A DNA stretch of 5,472 bases from Proteobacteria bacterium UBA1858 (lineage in GTDB: Bacteria; Pseudomonadota; Gammaproteobacteria; UBA4575). The position numbers were made by a program, and so were the translations under genes. A model generated the notes under the pieces. The model was not told where the DNA came from, made no database searches, and saw nothing but the letters and a program-made list of their open reading frames with translations. Below, piece after piece: positions 1-5,410 of this stretch. Position 1 is the stretch's first letter; every line of letters starts with the position of its first letter. The stretch covers positions 1 through 5,472 of the forward strand of contig DDIE01000081.1 of the NCBI GenBank assembly GCA_002338385.1, read 5' to 3'.

Positions 1-178
1 TACAGTTGGTTGGGCAATCTACCCGATTGGTTATGTGCTCGGCTACTTCGTATACAGTGATGGTAGTGCTACTGAGGCGCTTAATGTTGTCTATAACTTA
101 GCCGACCTAGTCAACAAACTAGCGTTCGGTCTAGTGATCTGGGCAGCGGCGACGTCTGAGAGTAAGGCGACGTCTTAG
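1..178 (+). CDS. Proteorhodopsin, C-terminal fragment (5' end outside window)
   Basis: This is the last 58 codons of a microbial rhodopsin of the proteorhodopsin type, a seven-helix inner-membrane light-driven ion pump (normally H+) that uses retinal. The reading frame starts at base 2 and stops at TAG 176-178. Helix F is visible as VGWAIYPIGYVLGY, with the Trp, Tyr and Pro that line the retinal pocket in this family. Helix G is visible as YNLADLVNKLAFGLVIW. Its Lys codon at 116-118 matches the Schiff-base lysine (K231 of green proteorhodopsin), and the Asp four residues earlier is the usual counter-ion partner. The retinal-making genes downstream support the call. The residues that set ion specificity and colour (helix C) are outside the window, so proton pumping and blue or green tuning cannot be judged. 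The tail ATSESKATS is partly made by an 18-bp duplication. Confidence 0.95.
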   Translation, partial: TVGWAIYPIGYVLGYFVYSDGSATEALNVVYNLADLVNKLAFGLVIWAAATSESKATS

Positions 179-183
179 AGTAA
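148..183 (+). repeat. Tandem 18-bp duplication spanning the proteorhodopsin stop codon
   Basis: Two adjacent 18-bp copies lie at 148-165 (GGCGACGTCTGAGAGTAA) and 166-183 (GGCGACGTCTTAGAGTAA). They differ at one base, G158 against T176. The unit is exactly six codons. In copy 1 the rhodopsin frame reads A-T-S-E-S-K; in copy 2 the base change turns the Glu codon GAG into the TAG stop. Without that change the frame would run only two more codons to a second TAG at 185-187. Confidence 0.93.
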
Positions 184-200
184 CTAGAACTGTTGCTATT

Positions 201-228
201 TACCGGGGTCTCTGCTGAGGCTCCGGTA
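201..228 (+). terminator. Strong hairpin between proteorhodopsin and crtE; terminator or attenuator candidate without U-tract
   Basis: Arm 201-212 (TACCGGGGTCTC) pairs with arm 217-228 (GAGGCTCCGGTA) across the tetraloop TGCT. This gives 12 continuous base pairs, two of them G-U. It starts 23 nt after the rhodopsin stop. The following bases (TCTATCGGCACTG) contain no U-run, and none precedes it for the other strand, so it is not a standard intrinsic terminator. It could be a weak or partial terminator, a 3' RNA-stabilising structure for the rhodopsin message, or a processing site. The structure is visible in the sequence; the role is inferred. Confidence 0.6.
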
Positions 229-280
229 TCTATCGGCACTGACACTGATCAGTTACAAAAAACCAAAAGTGCTTTTGCCA

Positions 281-290
281 AGATGAGGTG
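281..290 (+). promoter_or_regulatory. Ribosome binding site that sets the crtE start
   Basis: AGATGAGGTG contains a good Shine-Dalgarno core (GAGGTG, 285-290) six nt before ATG 297. An in-frame GTG at 288 lies inside this core and has no purine-rich site of its own upstream, so 297 is the better start. ATG 303 is a less well-spaced alternative. Confidence 0.7.
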
Positions 291-296
291 CAAACT

Positions 297-1187
297 ATGC
301 AAATGCATGATTTAAACACTATCCCTCACGATCTTGAACAACTCGAATATCGTTTGTGCCAGTATGGTTCGGATGCTGTGCAAAGCGAAATCAGTCTTAA
401 TCAATTATTTCAGAATCATCTTGCTGCAGGTGGAACGCGCACGCGTGCCATTCTCGCGCTGGCTGCTGGGCATGCTGTTAATCTTCCTGATGAGGTCCGC
501 TACATCATTGCCACAGCGGTTGAATTGTTACATCAGGCTTCGCTCATTCATGATGATATCCAAGACCGAGATACGCTGCGACGTGGGCAGGCTTCGGTCT
601 GGTCGGTAGCGGGAGATTCGTCAGCAATTTGTCTGGGCGATGACCTGATTGGCGCAGCTTTTCAAGAATTAGCCAAGCTACCCGCTGAGTATGCTGACAA
701 AATACCGGATTTGATTAATCTGTTAGCCGCGGCGATCAGCCGTATGGCTGCTGGACAAACCTTAGATTGCCAATGGCAGCAGGACCGTGACACGACCTTT
801 AGCCAGTATGAGCAAATTGTTCAGCACAAAAGTGGACCCTTACTCGGTTTACCGATCGCGATGGTGATGGCCATTCAAGATGCCAGTGCCAGTGACATCA
901 AACATGTCATGACCGGCGCGTGCCATATAGGAGTAGCCTATCAACTGGCGGATGATCTCAGTGATAGATGTGAGGATCAGGGCACACGCTTAAATGGCTA
1001 CTGGGTGCTTGCCAGTCAGGCAGCCGGGGAAATTGATGCCGAACAGGCGCTGCGTACTGAATTTGAACGTCAACTCACGCATGCGAGGCAGAGTGTGTGC
1101 CACTTGCCATCGTTTTGCATACAGTCTTTTGAGGTACTTATTGAAGCACTACATCAGAAATATCCTGCATTCAGAGTTGCTGCTTGA
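297..1187 (+). CDS. crtE: Geranylgeranyl diphosphate synthase CrtE
   Basis: A 296-residue trans-isoprenyl diphosphate synthase, a normal length for the family. It should add isopentenyl diphosphate to allylic diphosphates in the cytoplasm to make C20 geranylgeranyl diphosphate, the first committed substrate of the carotenoid branch. Visible motifs are GGTRTR at about 45-50 (the GGxRxR substrate-binding loop), the first aspartate-rich motif LIHDDIQD (Asp 86, 87, 90) followed by RRG, HKSG at about 177-180, and the second aspartate motif QLADDLSD (Asp 219, 220, 223). The residues four and five before the first aspartate motif are Ser and Ala; small residues there permit chains of C20 or longer. 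The first motif is DDxxD, not the DDxxxxD of enterobacterial CrtE. Product length is therefore inferred mainly from the crtB/crtI context. Its stop overlaps the crtI start (TGATG). An in-frame GTG at 288 would add three residues. Confidence 0.93.
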   Translation: MQMHDLNTIPHDLEQLEYRLCQYGSDAVQSEISLNQLFQNHLAAGGTRTRAILALAAGHAVNLPDEVRYIIATAVELLHQASLIHDDIQDRDTLRRGQASVWSVAGDSSAICLGDDLIGAAFQELAKLPAEYADKIPDLINLLAAAISRMAAGQTLDCQWQQDRDTTFSQYEQIVQHKSGPLLGLPIAMVMAIQDASASDIKHVMTGACHIGVAYQLADDLSDRCEDQGTRLNGYWVLASQAAGEIDAEQALRTEFERQLTHARQSVCHLPSFCIQSFEVLIEALHQKYPAFRVAA

Positions 1188-2674
1188 TGCCTAGCGCTGT
1201 TGTGATCGGCTCCGGCTTTGGTGGCATAGCTTCGGCACTGCGCTTGAAGTCACTCGGGTTAGATGTGCACCTGGTCGAGAGACTCGCCAGTATTGGCGGT
1301 CGAGCGCAATTTTTTGAGCATCATCAATATAAACATGACGCTGGACCAACTGTCATCACAGCGCCGTTTTTATTCGACGAGTTATTTGCACTATTTGGTG
1401 AACAACGTTCTGACGCAATCGAGTTCAGAGAGCTCAGTCCCTGGTATAGATTCATCTACCCAGACGGCGATCATTTTGATTACGGTGGCTCAATCGAACA
1501 TACCTTGGACCAAATCAAACGCATTTGCCCACAGGACTGTGCTGGCTATCAAGCCTTAGTCGATCATTCTAAAGCGATTTATCAGGTTGGTTTCGAACAA
1601 CTAGCCGACCAGCCTTTTCATCATTTCAGTAGTATGCTTAAACAGATTCCTCGGCTTGCATCTTTGCGCTGTGATCGCAGTGTGTGGGACGTAGTGAATA
1701 AATATCTTACCCACGACAAGCTTAAACAAGCTTTTTCCATCCAACCGCTGCTAGTGGGTGGCTCGCCGTTTGATACCACAAGTATCTATGGCTTGATCCA
1801 TTATCTGGAGCGTGCCTATGGTATTCACTTTGCAATGGGGGGGACGGGTGCATTAGTTAAAGCACTGGAAAATTTAATGCTGCGCCAGGGTGTTTCGATT
1901 CAAACTAACGCGACCGTGTCCGAGATCATCTTCTCTAAGCGACGCGCATGTGGAGTGAAGCTTGCCACGGGTGAGCAGATCGCCGCTGATTATGTCGTCT
2001 TCAACGGTGATCCGATGCACATGTATAGGAACATGATCGCAGATCCACTCCTGCCCATGCAAACGCGTCTGAAACGTGATACCAGCAAACTCTCGATGGG
2101 ACTCTATGTTTTATTTTTCGGTACCGATCGGCAGTATCAGGATGTCGCACATCACACAATTTGGTTAGGCAAGCGCTATAAAGAGCTGCTTGATGATATT
2201 TTCCACCGGCAAATACTGGCGGATGACTTTTCTCTCTATATCCATCGACCGACAGCGACTGATGCCTCGTTTGCCCCCGCAGGACATGACAGCTTTTATG
2301 TGTTGGCGCCAGTTCCTCACCAGGGGGCTAACATCAACTGGCAACAGCAGGAGCCACAATTGAGGGAGCGTATTGTGCATGCTCTGGATGCCACGCTATT
2401 GCCAAATTTAAAGCAGCATATTCAAGCCCCGTTTGCGATGACACCGGATGACTTCGCCAGCGATTATTTGAGTCATTTAGGGGCAGGCTTCTCTATTGCA
2501 CCGCTATTTAGACAATCTGCTTGGTTCCGATTCCACAATAAGGCAGAGGGGTTTGAAAACCTTTTTCTTACTGGGGCAGGGACTCATCCAGGTGCGGGCA
2601 TGCCAGGCGTGATTTCCTCTGCTAAGGTGGTGGCAAGACTGGTGCAAGATGCGATGGAAAAAAAAGCTGCCTGA
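1187..2674 (+). CDS. crtI: Phytoene desaturase CrtI (phytoene to lycopene)
   Basis: A 495-residue FAD-dependent bacterial-type phytoene desaturase, full length for the family. It introduces four double bonds into phytoene to give lycopene at the membrane surface. The N-terminus is a Rossmann dinucleotide fold, VVIGSGFGG (Gly 8, 10, 13), with the ribose-binding Glu 31 at the end of the second strand. Further family blocks are MGGTGALV (217-224), FNGDP (272-276), AHHTIW (about 320), APVPH (about 373) and the C-terminal FAD-binding signature GAGTHPGAGMPGV (463-475) followed by SSAK. These match the CrtI lycopene-forming branch better than CrtD, CrtO or CrtN, but step number cannot be proven from sequence. 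The start is ATG 1187, which shares its A with the crtE stop. There is only a weak Shine-Dalgarno, so translational coupling to crtE is likely. The gene has a G7 run at 1837-1843 and an A8 run at 2658-2665 just before the stop. Confidence 0.95.
   Translation: MPSAVVIGSGFGGIASALRLKSLGLDVHLVERLASIGGRAQFFEHHQYKHDAGPTVITAPFLFDELFALFGEQRSDAIEFRELSPWYRFIYPDGDHFDYGGSIEHTLDQIKRICPQDCAGYQALVDHSKAIYQVGFEQLADQPFHHFSSMLKQIPRLASLRCDRSVWDVVNKYLTHDKLKQAFSIQPLLVGGSPFDTTSIYGLIHYLERAYGIHFAMGGTGALVKALENLMLRQGVSIQTNATVSEIIFSKRRACGVKLATGEQIAADYVVFNGDPMHMYRNMIADPLLPMQTRLKRDTSKLSMGLYVLFFGTDRQYQDVAHHTIWLGKRYKELLDDIFHRQILADDFSLYIHRPTATDASFAPAGHDSFYVLAPVPHQGANINWQQQEPQLRERIVHALDATLLPNLKQHIQAPFAMTPDDFASDYLSHLGAGFSIAPLFRQSAWFRFHNKAEGFENLFLTGAGTHPGAGMPGVISSAKVVARLVQDAMEKKAA
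2658..2665 (+). repeat. A8 homopolymer with slippery heptamer at the crtI 3' end
   Basis: Eight adenines span the codons GAA AAA AAA of crtI, so A-AAA-AAA (2659-2665) lies in the correct phase for -1 slippage. In the -1 frame translation continues through seven codons (S-C-L-R-V-H-N) to TGA 2686-2688, which overlaps the crtB ATG at 2688-2690. The arrangement is directly visible; whether slippage occurs is unknown. Confidence 0.55.
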
Positions 2675-2677
2675 GGG
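2673..2677 (+). promoter_or_regulatory. crtB ribosome binding site
   Basis: GAGGG overlaps the crtI stop codon and lies 10 nt before the crtB ATG at 2688, an acceptable but slightly long spacing. Confidence 0.6.
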
Positions 2678-2687
2678 TGCATAACTG

Positions 2688-3584
2688 ATGAATGATTCAA
2701 AATTAAAAAAACATGCCAGCACATTCTACTTTGCTAGTCAGTTTTTAACCGCTCAACAATTAGACACGGCGGCGGGCTTGTATGCGATCTGTCGTGAAAT
2801 CGATGATATTGCTGACCAAGCCAGTCATCTAGATGCGGCACGCAGCAGGCTGTTGGCACTCAGGTGTGCCTTGCATAGCCGAGACCTCAGTTGCGCGCTG
2901 GTGAAGCAAGCCATGTCGCTGCAACCGCAAATAAATATCGACATACTCATTGAGTTAGTCGACGGCGTTATTCAGGATACACACCCCGTGCGTCTCGACA
3001 CTGAGTCTCACTTGTTGAGCTATTGTTACCGTGTTGCTGGCACTGTTGGGCTGATGATGTGCGATATTTTTGCTGTCCATGATGCCAAGGCTCGCCATCA
3101 CGCGATTGATCTGGGGGTTGCCATGCAACTGACTAATATTTGTCGTGATGTATTTGAGGATGCCCAAGCTGGACGACGTTATTTACCTGCAAGTCTGGTC
3201 GGTGAGCTCAGCCCTGAGCAGATTCTTGAGCCAACTCAGGCGCAGGCGGAGACGATCAAACGAGCGGTATCTAAGTTGCTTGCAGCAGCTGATGTGCGTT
3301 ATCAATCAGGGTTTATGGGACTGCCTTTTCTGGCCACTCGGCCACGCATTGCCATACTTATTGCCGGTTTAGTCTACCGCCAAATTGGTACCATCATAAG
3401 TCGACGCGAGTGTGATGTCTGGCAAGGACGTGCTTACACCTCCAAAATATGCAAAGTGAGAATCGCGACAGGTGCGCTTATGACGTATTTATTTTCTTCC
3501 AAATATCATCATTACCGTGGCCATCATGATGCTTCTTTGCATACTGGCATGAAGCATCACCCCGGTGTTCATTTGGCTTCTTGA
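2688..3584 (+). CDS. crtB: Phytoene synthase CrtB
   Basis: A 298-residue phytoene synthase of the squalene/phytoene synthase family. It condenses two geranylgeranyl diphosphates head to head to 15-cis-phytoene. Motifs in order: KHASTFYFAS (8-17), the first aspartate motif REIDDIAD (Asp 39, 40, 43), the family signature YCYRVAGTVG (112-121), and the second signature LTNICRDVFED (Asp 154 and 158) continuing to GRRYLP (162-167). All expected catalytic aspartates are present. The start ATG 2688 follows GAGGG and comes 13 nt after crtI. The C-terminal tail (274-295) is unusual, with eight histidines in 22 residues, and its DNA carries a hairpin. The TGA stop is followed at once by the crtY GTG in the same frame. 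A tract A-AAA-AAA at codons 6-8 is a second potential slippery site, but slippage there would only give a short truncated product. Confidence 0.96.
   Translation: MNDSKLKKHASTFYFASQFLTAQQLDTAAGLYAICREIDDIADQASHLDAARSRLLALRCALHSRDLSCALVKQAMSLQPQINIDILIELVDGVIQDTHPVRLDTESHLLSYCYRVAGTVGLMMCDIFAVHDAKARHHAIDLGVAMQLTNICRDVFEDAQAGRRYLPASLVGELSPEQILEPTQAQAETIKRAVSKLLAAADVRYQSGFMGLPFLATRPRIAILIAGLVYRQIGTIISRRECDVWQGRAYTSKICKVRIATGALMTYLFSSKYHHYRGHHDASLHTGMKHHPGVHLAS
3527..3559 (+). other. Inverted repeat (RNA hairpin) near the 3' end of crtB
   Basis: TGATGCTTC (3527-3535) and GAAGCATCA (3551-3559) are perfect 9-bp inverted arms around a 15-nt loop, in which TGC/GCA can add three more pairs. It ends 22 nt before the crtB stop and crtY start. 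No U-tract follows, so it is not a standard terminator. It may affect coupling at the crtB/crtY junction or simply reflect the His and Ala/Ser codons of the tail. Confidence 0.5.
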
Positions 3585-4646
3585 GTGCAGCCCTGGGTTC
3601 ATATCGTCGGCGGTGGCTTAAGTGGCCTGTCATTAGCGTACGCACTCAGCCAATTTGATGAGCTACCCGGTGATGTTGTCATCTCCGAGGCGCGCACCGG
3701 TTACCGTAATGATCGCACCTTTAGTTTCTGGTTTGATGACAGCCAGCGCGCTCTGCTGCAACCTGAGTATGAGTATGCCAGCTGGTGCCTGTCACTCCAG
3801 AGTGAAGCGATTCAACATGATGGGCAGCAATTAAAATATGGTATTCGTACAGCCGCCTCGGTCTATCAACAGGCTTTGGACGCGATTAGCAAGCATCCAC
3901 AAATAACTATTCAACAGCAACGCCTGCAATCGAAACCAGAGGCTGAGCATGTATTTGACAGTCGTCCACCTGCGCTGACTGATTTTCGTTTAATCCAGAG
4001 CTTTGTGGGCACTGAAATCCTTCTGCCGCAAGAGCATCAGCTCAGCGCAGTGCAATTGATGGAGAATTTAACGACCACTGCCAACGGGATTGAATTTCGA
4101 TATGTGCTGCCACTGGGCGCGCATAAATTGCTAGTTGAGCATACTGAATTTACCCGTCAGGCAGGAGATTTCGACAATCTGCGAGCGCACAACATCACTT
4201 GGTTAGAGCAGTCTTTCGGCCCGCAATATCAAATCATCCGTGAAGAACAGGCACACATTCCTATGGGGATCAAAACCTCGCAACAGCATTGGGGTATTCC
4301 TCTGGGGGCACGGGCGGGTATGACGCGTGCGGCAACGGGCTATGGCTATGCCACTATCATGCAATGGTGTCATCAAGCGGCACGCTCGCTGGTGATTGAT
4401 AATCAATGTGTTGCCTATAAAACATCGGCACTATTTGCTTACATGGATGCTCTATTCCTTAATCTCATCCAACAGCGGCCCGATACGATCCCTGCCATCC
4501 TCATGCAATTAGCCCGCGGCCTAGACGCAGATAGCTTCGCAAGTTTTATGATGCGTACCCGCCTCGCTGATGCGCTGCGAGTGATATATCATGCGCCGAG
4601 CAAACCGTTTACTTACGCGTTACTAGGGAAATATCAGTGGATTTGA
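3585..4646 (+). CDS. crtY: Lycopene beta-cyclase CrtY
   Basis: A 353-residue flavin-dependent lycopene cyclase of the CrtY family, which closes both ends of lycopene to give beta-carotene. The N-terminus is a Rossmann motif, HIVGGGLSG (Gly 9, 11, 14), with acidic Glu 35 after the second strand. Family blocks follow: RTFSFWF (44-50), HVFDSRP (122-128), FRYVLPLG (171-178) leading to LLVEHTEF (182-189), REEQAHIPMG (219-228) and GARAGMTRAATGYG (241-254). The start is forced to GTG 3585, because the preceding in-frame codon is the crtB stop and the Rossmann motif begins at residue 6. No Shine-Dalgarno is visible in the 15 nt upstream. Oddities: somewhat shorter than enterobacterial CrtY (about 380), His at position 186 where many relatives have Asp (LVEDT), and LMEN where relatives have a MD motif. 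The 3' end overlaps blh by 10 nt. The context makes beta-cyclase far more likely than another flavoprotein. Confidence 0.92.
   Translation: MQPWVHIVGGGLSGLSLAYALSQFDELPGDVVISEARTGYRNDRTFSFWFDDSQRALLQPEYEYASWCLSLQSEAIQHDGQQLKYGIRTAASVYQQALDAISKHPQITIQQQRLQSKPEAEHVFDSRPPALTDFRLIQSFVGTEILLPQEHQLSAVQLMENLTTTANGIEFRYVLPLGAHKLLVEHTEFTRQAGDFDNLRAHNITWLEQSFGPQYQIIREEQAHIPMGIKTSQQHWGIPLGARAGMTRAATGYGYATIMQWCHQAARSLVIDNQCVAYKTSALFAYMDALFLNLIQQRPDTIPAILMQLARGLDADSFASFMMRTRLADALRVIYHAPSKPFTYALLGKYQWI
4625..4629 (+). promoter_or_regulatory. blh ribosome binding site inside crtY
   Basis: AGGGA lies seven nt before GTG 4637, supporting that codon as the blh start over the in-frame TTG 4643 or GTG 4652. Confidence 0.65.
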
Positions 4647-5410
4647 GTGTTGTGATCGCTGCGGGTTTGATTGCAATAATGGGTGTGCCGCATGGAGCAC
4701 TTGATCCATTTGTGGCCTACCGCTCCGGGCTGGTGAACAACCTGTTCACTGGGGTAAGATTTATATCAATTTACTTACTCATCATGCTGGCAGTAGTGGC
4801 CAGCTGGTTGCTGCTGCCTGAACTGACGCTGATCACTTTTTTATTATTGTCAGGCGTGCACTTTGGGCGTGACTGGCGGCAGATCGTGAACTGGCAGGGT
4901 CTTGGCTATGGTGCATTGGTCGTTGGTCTGCCTGCGCTCACACACACGGATCAAGTCGCACAGATATTCAGTTTTCTCCTATTTGGTGCCTCTCCTGACC
5001 TGTCTATTCAGGTCCTGCAAATTATTGCAGTAGTCGGTGCGCTGCTAGTGTTAGCAGAACTAAGACGTATCAATGGGTGGCAACGCGCTGAAATCGTGGC
5101 CTTGATGTTGGCCAGTGTAATATGTAGCCCTTTATGGTACTTCGTGGGCTATTTTTGTCTGTTGCATAGTCCGCGCCACTTAGTCGATGAGATTGCCAAA
5201 ATCCCACAGCAGCAGCGCAAAAAAGTCATGCTAGTGACGCTCATAACACTTGTGACTACCTTGGCTATTTTTGCATCAGTGGCACTGGGCCAGTGGCACA
5301 AAGCGCCCGATATCAATGCATTTATTTACCAGCTATTATTCATAGGCATGGCAGCACTCACGGTGCCGCATATGTTTCTTTTGGCGTGGGCTGACAGAGG
5401 GTGTGCTTAG
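4637..5410 (+). CDS. blh: Beta-carotene 15,15'-dioxygenase Blh (retinal-forming, membrane protein)
   Basis: A 257-residue Brp/Blh-family integral membrane oxygenase that splits beta-carotene centrally into two all-trans-retinals, the chromophore of the rhodopsin encoded upstream. The protein is mostly hydrophobic, with about six to eight probable membrane segments (for example near 2-18, 42-72, 122-140, 153-176, 197-218 and 229-250). The family's conserved histidines are present: GVPHGALDP (His 19), VHFGRDW (His 75), LLHSPRH (His 177 and 181), plus TVPH near the C-terminus (His 245). The first four correspond to the iron ligands described for the marine 66A03 Blh. The start GTG 4637 has a good ribosome binding site and overlaps the end of crtY by 10 nt, so translation is probably coupled. 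It is the last gene of the operon in view, and no idi gene separates it from crtY. The family is small and distinctive, so the call is firm. Confidence 0.95.
   Translation: MDLSVVIAAGLIAIMGVPHGALDPFVAYRSGLVNNLFTGVRFISIYLLIMLAVVASWLLLPELTLITFLLLSGVHFGRDWRQIVNWQGLGYGALVVGLPALTHTDQVAQIFSFLLFGASPDLSIQVLQIIAVVGALLVLAELRRINGWQRAEIVALMLASVICSPLWYFVGYFCLLHSPRHLVDEIAKIPQQQRKKVMLVTLITLVTTLAIFASVALGQWHKAPDINAFIYQLLFIGMAALTVPHMFLLAWADRGCA

Larger units (their letters stand above)
179..296 (+). other. Intergenic region, proteorhodopsin to crtE
   Basis: This is the only gap above 20 bp inside the cluster. Besides the second repeat copy and the large hairpin it holds a perfect 10-bp palindrome ACTGATCAGT (244-253), a small dyad CAAAAG-TG-CTTTTG (264-277) and the crtE ribosome binding site. 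I looked for sigma70-like -35/-10 pairs and found none with acceptable boxes and spacing. The simplest reading is that crtE is transcribed by read-through from the rhodopsin promoter, but a promoter for an alternative sigma factor cannot be excluded. The palindrome could be an operator; nothing in the window names a regulator. Confidence 0.5.

Noticed and set aside
193..260. Sigma70 promoter for crtE in the intergenic region
   Set aside because: TATCTA and TTACAA resemble -10 boxes, but no -35-like hexamer lies at suitable spacing.
288..296. GTG 288 as the crtE start
   Set aside because: The GTG lies inside the Shine-Dalgarno core that is well spaced for ATG 297, and nothing purine-rich sits upstream of 288. 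It remains possible but less likely.
283..315. Ten-codon ORF from ATG 283, overlapping the crtE start, as a possible leader peptide
   Set aside because: It has no ribosome binding site of its own, overlaps the crtE Shine-Dalgarno, and shows no codon pattern of a known attenuator peptide.
1716..1733. Repeated ACAAGCTT in crtI
   Set aside because: A short 8-bp repeat within coding sequence (D-K-L-K-Q-A-F) with no structural or positional meaning.
1874..2062. Minus-strand ORFs inside crtI, crtB and crtY
   Set aside because: All lie opposite well-conserved genes, have no recognisable motifs and are best explained as shadows of the coding frames.
2705..2711. Second slippery A-AAA-AAA in the crtB start region as a frameshift signal
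   Set aside because: The -1 frame soon reaches a stop, so slippage would only give a short truncated peptide; the Lys codons explain the run.
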